From an uncultured bacterium (GTDB taxonomy: Bacteria; Cyanobacteriota; Vampirovibrionia; Gastranaerophilales; Gastranaerophilaceae), in NCBI GenBank assembly GCA_902782905.1, contig CACZPB010000156.1:1-14506 (forward strand): a stretch of 14,506 nucleotides of DNA, written 5' to 3'. Position 1 is the first letter of the stretch, and each line of letters opens with the position of its first letter. Positions 1 to 5,580 of this stretch are shown here, piece after piece. The notes under the pieces are model-generated. The model had not been told where the DNA came from, searched no databases, and was given only the letters and a program-made list of their open reading frames with translations. The position numbers and the translations under genes are program-made.

Positions 1-209
1 ACTATTTTTTTCTGTTCGTATGGTTCATCGTCAGTTATGGACTGTTCTTTGTAATCTCCTATGGATGTATCAACAGTAGGAGAAAATGATTTTATCAAAA
101 ATGTGAATATAAGAAGCATTCCAAAAAATGACAAAATAAATATTTTTATCAAAGAATTGTCTTTTTGGGCTTCTTGCTTCATGTATTTCTTATAACCGCG
201 ACTCGCCAT
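1..209 (-). CDS. N-terminal part of a single-pass membrane protein (runs off the left edge)
   Basis: I do not recognise the family. The visible 69 residues begin MASRGYKKYMKQ. A basic, charged stretch is followed by one hydrophobic segment at about residues 21-41, rich in Ile, Leu and Phe. An acidic, Ser/Thr-containing stretch follows, as expected for an N-terminally anchored protein with its bulk outside the cytoplasm (positive-inside rule). The ATG has a good ribosome binding site (GGAG about 8 bases upstream) which overlaps the stop region of the DUF366 gene. The gap between the two genes is only 11 bases, so this should be the fourth gene of the HEAT-queC-DUF366 operon. The C-terminal domain that would reveal function lies outside the window. 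Confidence 0.7.
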   Translation of the reverse strand, partial: MASRGYKKYMKQEAQKDNSLIKIFILSFFGMLLIFTFLIKSFSPTVDTSIGDYKEQSITDDEPYEQKKI

Positions 210-220
210 ATTAATTACTC

Positions 221-781
221 CTATTCAATAACTCCGCGTACTTTTGTTGCGGCTGATTTTATATCATCAATTTCTGCTGCGTATCTTTTCATAACTTCTT
301 TTGCAAAGTTTTCTATATCTTCAATACCTAGTTCACTGGTAAGCCCCGAAGCTTTGACAGGAGCTCCTTCTGATAAGATGTTAAGCCCTGTGTGTATAAG
401 CACGGACGTTATAGACTTTGTTGCAATTGAAACCGACAGTTTTTTCCCATCTATCATAAGGTCGTCGCCTTTTCTTATGACAAAGATTCCTCTTTCTTCT
501 AACAACTCCTTAATAATACTCATCAAAAGCCTCTGTCTCAAAACGCCTTCAGTAAGTCCAACCCCAAATTGTTCAGAAATAAAACTAAGCATTAATTTGC
601 TGTATATGGGTTCATTGTTGATTACATCTTCTATATCAACCATTTCATTCAAATCTACCTTGCATTTCCCTTTAAAAGCGACAATTGCATCACCTTGGAT
701 TTTGAAATTTTTGTATATCCAATGTGGTGCAAGTTGAGAACCTATGTATTTAATTTCTTTATTAATATATTTTGTTTTCAT
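221..781 (-). CDS. DUF366 family protein
   Basis: The 186-residue product resembles the DUF366 family, a small soluble family best known from archaea and without an established role as far as I know. Family-like segments are GSQLAPHWIYKNF (about residues 14-26), GDAIVAFKG (30-38), LRQRLL (81-86), IRKGDDLMIDGKKLSVSIAT (102-121) and LIHTGLNI (128-135). The conserved KLSVSIAT and GDDL stretches suggest a ligand pocket. That is an inference. I chose the ATG at 781 over an in-frame TTG at 790 because the ATG has a purine-rich GAAAAGA just upstream and the protein then starts close to the family norm. The start lies 20 bases inside the end of queC, implying translational coupling. This neighbourhood suggests, but does not prove, a link to 7-deazaguanine or tRNA modification. 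Confidence 0.82.
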   Translation of the reverse strand: MKTKYINKEIKYIGSQLAPHWIYKNFKIQGDAIVAFKGKCKVDLNEMVDIEDVINNEPIYSKLMLSFISEQFGVGLTEGVLRQRLLMSIIKELLEERGIFVIRKGDDLMIDGKKLSVSIATKSITSVLIHTGLNILSEGAPVKASGLTSELGIEDIENFAKEVMKRYAAEIDDIKSAATKVRGVIE

Positions 782-1454
782 TCTTTTCAAATAATATATT
801 GATGTATTTTTCGCCTTTGTTTTCTTTTAATGCTCTCATCAAATGCCTGCAAGATTCACATAGCCCGCAATGCTTTTCCCCGCCTCTATAACAACTTCTT
901 ACAAGCTCCAAAGGCATTGATTTTTCCATTGCAATTTTTACTATATCACTCTTAGTATAATTTATCAAGGGAGCTATAACTATTGGTTTTTGTAGGGTAG
1001 AGCTCTCAAACACTTTTGAAACGGAATTTCTGAATTCTTCGGTATTGTCAGAGAAAGTCTGTCCTTCATCTTTATTTGCGCCAAAAATTATATAGTCAAA
1101 TTTATATGAATCAGCAAAAGCAGCGGCTATATTCAAAAATAGTCCGTTTCTGTTTGGAACCCAAACGGAGGCACTGCTATCTTTTGTTCCAAGATGCTCT
1201 GTCGGAATTTCATCCTCCGAAACAAGCGCTGTTTTTGTAATCTCTTTTAACCAATCAAGCTTAATTACTTTGTGCTCAATTTTATAAAAATCAGCAATTT
1301 TTTTTGAGGCACTGATTTCTTCTTTAGCCGATTTTTGCCCGTAATCAAAAGTAAGTGCCAGCTCAATACCGTATTTATTATTACATACACCCAGAGCAAC
1401 AAGAGAATCAAGACCGCCGGAGAGGAGAATTATTGATTTTTTATTTGTCATCAT
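762..1454 (-). CDS. queC: 7-cyano-7-deazaguanine synthase QueC
   Basis: QueC converts 7-carboxy-7-deazaguanine to preQ0 using ATP and ammonia, in the cytoplasmic pathway to queuosine. The protein has the PP-loop ATP-binding motif SGGLDS at residues 12-17, FDYGQKSAKEE just after it, the family segment VPNRNG, and FGANKDEGQTFSDN in the middle. Four cysteines at 188, 196, 199 and 202 (spacing CX7CX2CX2C) are the known QueC zinc ligands. The length of 230 residues is normal for the family. The start is ambiguous: a GTG at 1463 and ATGs at 1460, 1457, 1454 and 1451 lie in a row inside the Asp-codon run of the upstream gene. I picked 1454 because it lies 8 bases after the AAGG of the ribosome binding site. 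No preQ1 riboswitch was seen, and no other queuosine gene is in the window. Confidence 0.96.
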   Translation of the reverse strand: MMTNKKSIILLSGGLDSLVALGVCNNKYGIELALTFDYGQKSAKEEISASKKIADFYKIEHKVIKLDWLKEITKTALVSEDEIPTEHLGTKDSSASVWVPNRNGLFLNIAAAFADSYKFDYIIFGANKDEGQTFSDNTEEFRNSVSKVFESSTLQKPIVIAPLINYTKSDIVKIAMEKSMPLELVRSCYRGGEKHCGLCESCRHLMRALKENKGEKYINILFEKNENKIY

Positions 1455-2400
1455 CATCATCACCTTCTTCTTCTTCTTCTTCTAAATCCTCATATTCTTC
1501 TATTAAGCTTTTTGCTTCAGATTTTAAAAAATTACTGTAACTCGGAAGTGATATTACTTCATCAAGGACATCCCTTCCTTCCATATTATACAGGGCAATA
1601 AGGGCATTTTTTTGCACTTCTTCATTTTCATCTTTTAAAGCAGTTCTGATTAGCTCAGAAGCTTCCTCATACTCACTGTTCATGAGAGCCTCTATTGTAT
1701 TAATCCTTACCATTGGAGAAGAATCCATAAGAGAGCTTTTGAAAACTTTAAGCACTTTATTGTTATTGATATTCAGTTTTCCGAGCGCTTCTACTATTTT
1801 TTCTTTAAGAAAAGAAAATTTATCCCAAAGACCCTGTTTTGCTTCCATTATTGCAACAAGAGGATCTACTGCGCTATCATCGCCTATCAGTCCTAAGGCA
1901 AAAGTTGCGGACTCTTTTACATAAACAGATTTTTCGTCTTCGTCATTCAAAACATTAATCAGCGGAGCAACCGCAAATCTGTCTCCGATTCTTCCCAGTG
2001 CATCAGCGCAGGCAAGTCTTACTTTATAATTTTCATTTTTATTGTTAAGACAGTATAAAAGTGAAGATAAAGTTGAAGTGTCTTTGTAATTAGAAATTGC
2101 TTTTGCACAAATTACTCTCAGATTTATAACTGCATCTTCTTCATCTTCATTCGCAGGTTTTTTTTGCAAAAGCATATCAATTAGTATGGTAAGTGTAGAG
2201 TTCGCTCTGTGAGAATCTGAACATTTTACAACTCCTGTCAATAAATCAGGATTAGTCACGTTGGTCAGCAGGTAGTTATATATCTCTTCAAGTTCTTCTT
2301 CTTGGTAAAATTCTTCCAATCGAGTTATATTGCGCAAAACCTCTTGTGTGTCTTTGCTTTCAATATTGCATTTTTCTAGTATTTCCGAAAAATTAAGCAC
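1441..2400 (-). CDS. HEAT-repeat protein with acidic C-terminal tail
   Basis: This 319-residue protein looks like a stack of HEAT / PBS-lyase-type helical repeats. Typical pieces are VRLACADALGRIGDRFAVAPLINVLNDED, then ESATFALGLIGDDSAVDPLVAIM, KEKIVEALGKL, VRINTIEALMNSEYEEASELIRTAL and VQKNALIALYNM. Such repeats form a curved scaffold for protein contacts, so a partner-binding role is inferred, and no catalytic motif is visible. The C-terminus is extremely acidic, with a Glu run followed by Gly-Asp5-Lys. There is no signal peptide, so it is probably cytoplasmic. I chose the GTG at 2400 because AAGGTG lies 5-10 bases upstream. An in-frame TTG at 2427 would add nine residues but has no ribosome binding site. 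It appears to head the operon with queC and DUF366, and its last 14 bases overlap queC. Confidence 0.88.
   Translation of the reverse strand: MLNFSEILEKCNIESKDTQEVLRNITRLEEFYQEEELEEIYNYLLTNVTNPDLLTGVVKCSDSHRANSTLTILIDMLLQKKPANEDEEDAVINLRVICAKAISNYKDTSTLSSLLYCLNNKNENYKVRLACADALGRIGDRFAVAPLINVLNDEDEKSVYVKESATFALGLIGDDSAVDPLVAIMEAKQGLWDKFSFLKEKIVEALGKLNINNNKVLKVFKSSLMDSSPMVRINTIEALMNSEYEEASELIRTALKDENEEVQKNALIALYNMEGRDVLDEVISLPSYSNFLKSEAKSLIEEYEDLEEEEEEGDDDDDK
1449..1467 (-). promoter_or_regulatory. queC ribosome binding site and stacked start codons inside the HEAT gene's Glu/Asp codons
   Basis: On the minus strand the 3' end of the HEAT gene reads repeated GAA codons, then GGT, four GAT codons and GAC, before AAA TAA. 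One frame encodes the acidic tail Glu-Gly-Asp5-Lys. Shifted by one base, the same DNA reads GTG ATG ATG ATG ATG ACA, which is the queC start region. The GAAGG just before it serves as the Shine-Dalgarno sequence. The codon repeat therefore supplies both the binding site and up to five possible queC starts. Confidence 0.75.
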
Positions 2401-2418
2401 GATTTCACCTTCAACGTA

Positions 2419-2447
2419 AAGATACAATAAACAACTTTATAAAGCAA
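2419..2447 (-). promoter_or_regulatory. Candidate sigma-70 promoter for the HEAT-queC operon
   Basis: On the minus strand TTGCTT (2447-2442) and TATCTT (2424-2419) are 17 bases apart. The predicted transcript would start about a dozen bases before the GTG at 2400, just retaining the ribosome binding site. Both hexamers are imperfect and the region is AT-rich, so chance matches are likely. Confidence 0.3.
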
Positions 2448-2485
2448 TAAAATTGCATCTTTCGGAATTTTATATATATTTTTTC

Positions 2486-2499
2486 TTAACATTTGTTAA
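2486..2499. promoter_or_regulatory. Inverted repeat TTAACA-TT-TGTTAA between divergent genes
   Basis: A perfect 6-base dyad with a 2-base spacer sits between the divergently transcribed HEAT operon and the 67-residue gene. Position and size suit an operator for a dimeric regulator. In such AT-rich DNA it may be chance. Confidence 0.25.
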
Positions 2500-2576
2500 C
2501 AAAACATCTCAAAAAAGTCAATTTTTCTAAACAGAAATACTTTATATATACATAAGGTATTTATAAGGAGTTAATA

Positions 2577-2780
2577 ATGAAAGAAGAAGAACTGAATGCT
2601 ACTATGTCCGTTGTTTCCGATCCTATAAACAACGTGTATAAATTGGATTCAAGACAGGCGATAGAAGAAATTCAGAGAATATGTCGAATTTTTGCAATAT
2701 CAGAAAAACAAGGCAATAAACATAAAATGTTGTCAATCAAAAATTTGGCCACATTAAGATTGGTCTTGAGTAATAATTAA
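2577..2780 (+). CDS. Hypothetical 67-residue protein
   Basis: I do not recognise this protein. The case for a real gene is the context: an excellent ribosome binding site (AAGGAG, 7 bases before the ATG), its own intergenic space on both sides, and a terminator hairpin about 30 bases after the stop. The sequence starts with an acidic MKEEELNA. It continues with a polar segment and ends in a probably helical, basic half (RQAIEEIQRICRIFAISEKQGNKHKMLSIKNLATLRLVLSNN). There is one cysteine, no membrane segment and no signal peptide. It is divergent from the HEAT operon and convergent with a membrane-protein gene, so it is probably transcribed alone. A small regulatory or protein-binding role is possible but is a guess. 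Confidence 0.7.
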   Translation: MKEEELNATMSVVSDPINNVYKLDSRQAIEEIQRICRIFAISEKQGNKHKMLSIKNLATLRLVLSNN

Positions 2781-2810
2781 TCGGAGTATCAACCAATATA
2801 TAAATAGCAG

Positions 2811-2835
2811 GAGAAGCTTTTTAAGCTTCTCTTTT
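2811..2835 (+). terminator. Rho-independent terminator after the 67-residue gene
   Basis: A perfect 9-base stem GAGAAGCTT/AAGCTTCTC with a TTT loop is followed by TTTT and then AGTTT. It lies about 30 bases after the stop at 2780. The opposite strand has no T-run after the hairpin, so it serves the plus strand best, although the convergent gene ends only 12 bases away. Confidence 0.75.
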
Positions 2836-2846
2836 AGTTTAAAAAT

Positions 2847-3857
2847 TTACTCGTCATCATCTTTTTCCATAGCTCGCCTAAGGATGTTAGAATCAATTTT
2901 TGTCTTTGAATACTTTTTAGATGTGGCATTCATGAGCTTTTCGCTAGGGCGTTTTTTAGATTTTTTACCGGCAGAGTGTGAGTCTGTATTAAGAGAAGCC
3001 CTTTCTTTGTACCAAAGCGAGCAAAAAATGGAGCGCAAAGGTAGTGTGAATTGAATTATTATTTGCGCAATAAATGCTTCAACTGTTAACAGTGCAAAAT
3101 TTTCTGCTGTGGCATTTGTAATGCCCCATTTTGCGAAATCAAAATCCTGTACATAATGAAATGCAGGTGATAGGGCAGTTGCGGCAAATTTATTAATGCT
3201 GCATAATGCAAAAATTTTGACAAAGATTTGCGGAAGTAAAATATAAGTTAGTGCACCTGATAATGCAAGAAGCAGGAATGTCCCTGCAAATCTGCCTTTA
3301 ATAAGTGAAAAACTTTTTTTGAAACAGCCTAATGGTGATAATTCAGGTTCAAAAGTAAAGGCTTGGAAAACCAGAGCAAAATAGATTGCAAAAATTCCGC
3401 CTATTACCCAGAATAGCGGGCATATAGAAATTAGAGTAAAAATGCTTATTAATAACCAGAGCCCGATAAATGCAGGAGTCCTTCTTTTGATAAGTTCTGT
3501 GTGTGCGGAAAAATCATAAACTCTTCCTGATTTTTGCATGTTTTCGAACATGCTGTTTATTGCTCCATAAGCTATAAGATATTCCCAAAAAGCTTTTGTA
3601 AAAATAGCAAGCCCGGGAAGCGTTACGAGTATTGATAAAATAATTAGTGAGCGAATGTCATTTAAGTTAGAAAATCTTTCAAGAAGTACAGGTAACTTAG
3701 AAGTGTAAATGCTGGTTGTAAAACAGATTACAATCAACCCTGCAATTTGCCCAAAAACAGGAAAAGCCATATATTTTATAAATTTAGAAAAATTAGAAAA
3801 ATAAAGTCCGATTCCTTCCGTAAAAACTTTTAATGCATTTTTATTTTTTTTTGTCAT
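2847..3857 (-). CDS. Multi-pass membrane protein, function unknown
   Basis: The 336-residue protein has about six hydrophobic segments: near residues 30-52, 68-95, two between about 130 and 170, one near 195-222 and one near 255-275. A hydrophilic, Lys/Ser-rich cytoplasmic-type tail of about 50 residues follows and ends in EKDDDE. The segment CFKKSFSLIKGRFAGTFLLL resembles the repeated unit of DUF4013/DUF975-type integral membrane proteins, where a Ser-rich loop precedes a helix. I would not assign it firmly. The ATG at 3857 is preceded by GGAG at 7 bases. A GTG at 3869 would place the start on top of that site and is rejected. It is monocistronic as far as seen, convergent with the 67-residue gene, with the repeat-rich intergenic region upstream. 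Confidence 0.8.
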   Translation of the reverse strand: MTKKNKNALKVFTEGIGLYFSNFSKFIKYMAFPVFGQIAGLIVICFTTSIYTSKLPVLLERFSNLNDIRSLIILSILVTLPGLAIFTKAFWEYLIAYGAINSMFENMQKSGRVYDFSAHTELIKRRTPAFIGLWLLISIFTLISICPLFWVIGGIFAIYFALVFQAFTFEPELSPLGCFKKSFSLIKGRFAGTFLLLALSGALTYILLPQIFVKIFALCSINKFAATALSPAFHYVQDFDFAKWGITNATAENFALLTVEAFIAQIIIQFTLPLRSIFCSLWYKERASLNTDSHSAGKKSKKRPSEKLMNATSKKYSKTKIDSNILRRAMEKDDDE

Positions 3858-4032
3858 AATTTTCTCCACTAATGATTATACAAAAAATAAGGGAGTAATT
3901 AAATCTAATATTATTTGTAAATTTTTGCAACAAAATCACAATATACTGCTATATTGTTTATTAAATGTGGAATATATAACATGGCAGAATTTGCAATACA
4001 AAGGAATGTAATCACGTGAAGAAGTTACCCCA

Positions 4033-4109
4033 GCGGTTTGATAAAAATTGTTGCACCCCATCTAGCCTCCCAATTAATGGAGGAACGATGTTTTACGCTA
4101 GTAAACCGC
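4033..4109. repeat. Nested imperfect hairpin
   Basis: Outer arms GCGGTTT (4033-4039) and AAACCGC (4103-4109) are perfect complements. Inside them TAAAA (4042-4046) faces TTTTA (4091-4095), ATTGTT faces AACGAT allowing a G-T pair, and CCTCC (4066-4070) faces GGAGG (4079-4083) around an 8-base loop. The nesting is collinear, so the whole 77 bases can fold into one bulged stem. Confidence 0.6.
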
Positions 4110-4150
4110 ATTCCCTCGCCCTTCTTGAGAGGGTGCCGAAGGCGGATACG

Positions 4151-4178
4151 GGGGTAAATGAAGGGGTAAATGAAGGGG
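4151..4178. repeat. 12-base tandem repeat
   Basis: Two exact copies of GGGGTAAATGAA (4151-4162 and 4163-4174) are followed by the first four bases of a third (GGGG). The unit length is a multiple of three, which keeps an accidental reading frame open across it. Confidence 0.85.
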
Positions 4179-4207
4179 CTTGTCTTAAAACCTACAAGTA
4201 TGGCGTC

Positions 4208-4242
4208 ATTGCGAGGGAGCAACAGCTTGCCGACGAAGCAAT
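4208..4242. repeat. ATTGCGAG / GAAGCAAT dyad repeat
   Basis: ATTGC (4208-4212) pairs with GCAAT (4238-4242), and an inner GCAA (4219-4222) pairs with TTGC (4227-4230) around CAGC. The wording GTCATTGCGAG ... GAAGCAATCC is, from memory, a widespread intergenic repeat in many bacterial phyla. That similarity is recalled, not searched. Confidence 0.6.
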
Positions 4243-4299
4243 CCAGTTCTTAACATAAGTTATTGTCGGGGTAAGTAACCCCAATCTACTTACTCCCTA

Positions 4300-4322
4300 C
4301 CCCTCTCCCGCAGGGCGAGGGG
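4300..4322. repeat. C-rich/G-rich hairpin
   Basis: CCCCTC (4300-4305) pairs with GAGGGG (4317-4322). After one mismatch CCC (4307-4309) pairs with GGG (4313-4315) around a GCA loop. It resembles dispersed CCCTCTCCC...GGGAGAGGG repeats known from other genomes. No T-run follows, so it is not a standard terminator. Confidence 0.6.
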
Positions 4323-4413
4323 ATGCGCGGATGATGTTCTACTTGTTTTGAGCATATGGATGTTTTATTTTATGTACATTTCTATGTTTCAAATAATTCA
4401 TAAATAGTAAATC

Positions 4414-4437
4414 AGTACACGCCCGACTGTACTTTTT
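4414..4437 (+). other. Small dyad AGTACA-8-TGTACT followed by T5
   Basis: Six-base arms at 4414-4419 and 4428-4433 enclose an 8-base loop and are followed by a short T-run. It could be a weak terminator insulating the radical SAM gene from the repeat island, or an operator. The stem is short and mostly A-T. Confidence 0.3.
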
Positions 4438-4548
4438 CAAAAATAAAATTTAATCCTGAATAAATATAATCTCCCCCTTGTCGATAATTTTTTTTAATCT
4501 CATTTCGCAATAATATTTATCTGGCACAAATCAGATGGAGGATTCTTT

Positions 4549-5373
4549 ATGAGTATATGTACGGCACCTGTTTATAAAATGAAAGAGCTAAATAATCTTT
4601 TTATAGAAATGACATCTAAAAATTGTAATCAAAGATGTGAAAGTTGTTATATAAAATTTCCTCATTCAAAAAATGTTAAGGATTTTATATCCATAGACAA
4701 AGTAAAAGAAGCGCTCATTGATACAAAGTCAGATAATCTTTTTTGCATATATCTTACAGGCGCAGAGCCAATGACACATCCGGATTTTAATTCTATACTG
4801 AGACTTTCATTAAAAAGATGCAATGTTTGCATCTGTACAAACGCAAGTTTTTTAAATGAGAAAAAAATAAGATTTTTAAAAAAAGTAGAAGATGAAGGTG
4901 TAAACCAAATATTTTTTAAACTCTCCATAGCTCACTGGGATGAATTAATGAGTGATAAAGTTAGATACAGAGGAAATTTCAGGCAAACAATGTCAGCTCT
5001 AAAAATTCTTGAAAGGTACAATTTTGTATCTGTTTTGTCAATTCAAAATTATTATAATCTATCCGAATTTGAATTAAGACAAAATATTGAGCAGATGCTG
5101 ACAGATAGAGATATTGGCGGAGTTGATATTCAAATAAGCTCCTCTTACCCGTCAGAAATTGGTTCTGTAGAGAATTTTTGCTCAGAAAAGACTGACTGTA
5201 TGTTTGGCAGAGTTGTTGCTCAAAACGGGATATATGCTTGTCCGTTTTTGGCTAATGACTACAGAGGCAGAGTGGGCAGTACCTTAAAAGATTATTCTCA
5301 AACAATAAGTGCGGAAACGGATTTTTGTCTGACTTGGTTAAAAAATAACGATGCAATTTTTTCTATAAACTAA
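4549..5373 (+). CDS. Radical SAM protein with SPASM/twitch-like C-terminal cysteines
   Basis: The 274-residue protein carries the radical SAM cluster motif CX3CX2C (Cys26, Cys30, Cys33 in NCNQRCESCY), which binds a 4Fe-4S cluster and S-adenosylmethionine to generate a 5'-deoxyadenosyl radical. LTGAEPMTHPDF at about 69-80 corresponds to the GGEP motif. The C-terminal part has Cys211, Cys217, Cys231 and Cys260. The arrangement C-x13-C with GIYACPF in between resembles the shortened SPASM or twitch domain that holds an auxiliary Fe-S cluster in peptide- or tRNA-modifying members. The start is supported by GGAGG 7 bases upstream. It stands alone: no obvious precursor peptide, maturase or partner gene adjoins it, so the substrate is unknown. 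The protein is short for a full SPASM enzyme. Confidence 0.85.
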   Translation: MSICTAPVYKMKELNNLFIEMTSKNCNQRCESCYIKFPHSKNVKDFISIDKVKEALIDTKSDNLFCIYLTGAEPMTHPDFNSILRLSLKRCNVCICTNASFLNEKKIRFLKKVEDEGVNQIFFKLSIAHWDELMSDKVRYRGNFRQTMSALKILERYNFVSVLSIQNYYNLSEFELRQNIEQMLTDRDIGGVDIQISSSYPSEIGSVENFCSEKTDCMFGRVVAQNGIYACPFLANDYRGRVGSTLKDYSQTISAETDFCLTWLKNNDAIFSIN

Positions 5374-5376
5374 ATG

Positions 5377-5395
5377 TTATATAATAATTATATAA
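5377..5395. repeat. 19-base A+T palindrome after the radical SAM gene
   Basis: TTATATAAT and ATTATATAA flank a central A, four bases after the stop codon. It has no G or C and no T-run after it, so terminator activity is doubtful. Whether transcription ends here is not clear from sequence. Confidence 0.4.
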
Positions 5396-5400
5396 AGAGT

Positions 5401-5429
5401 TTGACCCCTTTTTGCTCGCCAAATATAGT
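5401..5429 (+). promoter_or_regulatory. Sigma-70-type promoter P1 of the GH57 gene
   Basis: TTGACC (5401-5406) and TATAGT (5424-5429) are exactly 17 bases apart, the best promoter match in the window. The predicted start near 5436 lies on the palindrome ACAATTGT (5432-5439) and would give a leader of about 145 bases before the ATG at 5581. Confidence 0.7.
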
Positions 5430-5490
5430 TAACAATTGTAACATTATTCGGTTGAATTAATACTAAAGAATTACTTTTTTGTTAGAATTG

Positions 5491-5499
5491 TGTTATAAA
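5491..5499 (+). promoter_or_regulatory. Candidate extended -10 promoter P2 of the GH57 gene
   Basis: TGT followed by TATAAA (5494-5499) matches an extended -10 element, with no good -35 box at the right distance. A start near 5506 would give a leader of about 75 bases. Confidence 0.35.
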
Positions 5500-5521
5500 T
5501 AATAATGTAAAAATATATATG

Positions 5522-5534
5522 CCGATAAAATCGG
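5522..5534 (+). other. Leader hairpin CCGAT-AAA-ATCGG
   Basis: A perfect 5-base stem lies in the untranslated leader, about 46 bases before the GH57 start. Its core GCCGAT...ATCGG is the same as that of the terminator after this gene (7324-7354), but no T-run follows. It could affect mRNA stability. The ribosome binding site is not within it. Confidence 0.4.
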
Positions 5535-5580
5535 AAATTTGTAAAAAACACGAGAAAAAGAGAAACGAACGGAGGCAATT

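Larger units (their letters stand above)
4019..4330. repeat. GC-rich composite of non-coding repeat elements (MITE/REP-like)
   Basis: Base composition changes abruptly at both edges from AT-rich to GC-rich. The block strings together a long imperfect hairpin (4033-4109), a segment with GAGAGGGTGCCGAAGGCGG followed by a G-run (about 4112-4155), a 12-base tandem repeat (4151-4178), a dyad starting ATTGCGAG and ending GAAGCAAT (4208-4242), a GGGGT/ACCCC dyad (4268-4282) and a C-rich/G-rich hairpin (4300-4322). From memory, near-identical phrases recur between genes in many unrelated bacteria, so these are probably copies of dispersed repeats. AGTTACCCC at 4023-4031 and GGGGTAAGT at 4268-4276 form an imperfect inverted pair (8 of 9 bases) that could mark the ends of one unit. 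No transposase is present. Confidence 0.65.
3858..4548. other. Gene-poor intergenic region of about 690 bases
   Basis: The flanks (3858-4018 and about 4331-4548) are AT-rich like the rest of the window. The centre (about 4019-4330) is much richer in G and C and full of dyads. Open frames of 65 and 80 codons in the centre follow the repeats rather than any protein family and are not called. The right flank holds a small dyad near 4414 and a TATAAT at 4465-4470 without a convincing -35 box. I see no tRNA, small RNA or protein gene that I can defend. Confidence 0.7.

Noticed and set aside
165..737. 190-codon open frame on the plus strand
   Set aside because: It lies antisense to the DUF366 gene and the partial membrane protein, has Ser/Ile-rich translation without family features, and the minus-strand genes have better starts and operon context.
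1464..2400. preQ1 riboswitch for queC
   Set aside because: queC starts within the upstream coding sequence, so there is no leader, and no aptamer-like sequence was seen before the operon.
4151..4178. CRISPR array
   Set aside because: Only two and a third copies of a 12-base unit occur directly adjacent, with no spacers and no cas genes.
4025..4222. 65-codon open frame on the minus strand of the same island
   Set aside because: It is the antisense of the same dyads, and proline/arginine-rich translations of this kind are typical spurious calls over GC-rich repeats.
4016..4258. 80-codon open frame on the plus strand through the repeat island
   Set aside because: It starts with GTG without a well-placed ribosome binding site, its translation simply follows the repeats (including a VNEGVNEG from the 12-base tandem), and its composition does not resemble neighbouring genes.
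4019..4330. tRNA or known small RNA gene in the GC-rich block
   Set aside because: No cloverleaf with a TTCRA-type T-arm or CCA end could be traced. The stems are nested or isolated hairpins.
5400..5436. Possible terminator in the AT palindrome and CCCCTTTTT downstream of the radical SAM gene
   Set aside because: The palindrome is purely A-T and not followed by a T-run, and the CCCCTTTTT lies in the spacer of a better-supported promoter.
5522..5534. Transcription attenuator in the GH57 leader
   Set aside because: The hairpin has only five pairs and is followed by AAATTTGT, not a T-run, and there is no leader peptide or competing structure that I can see.
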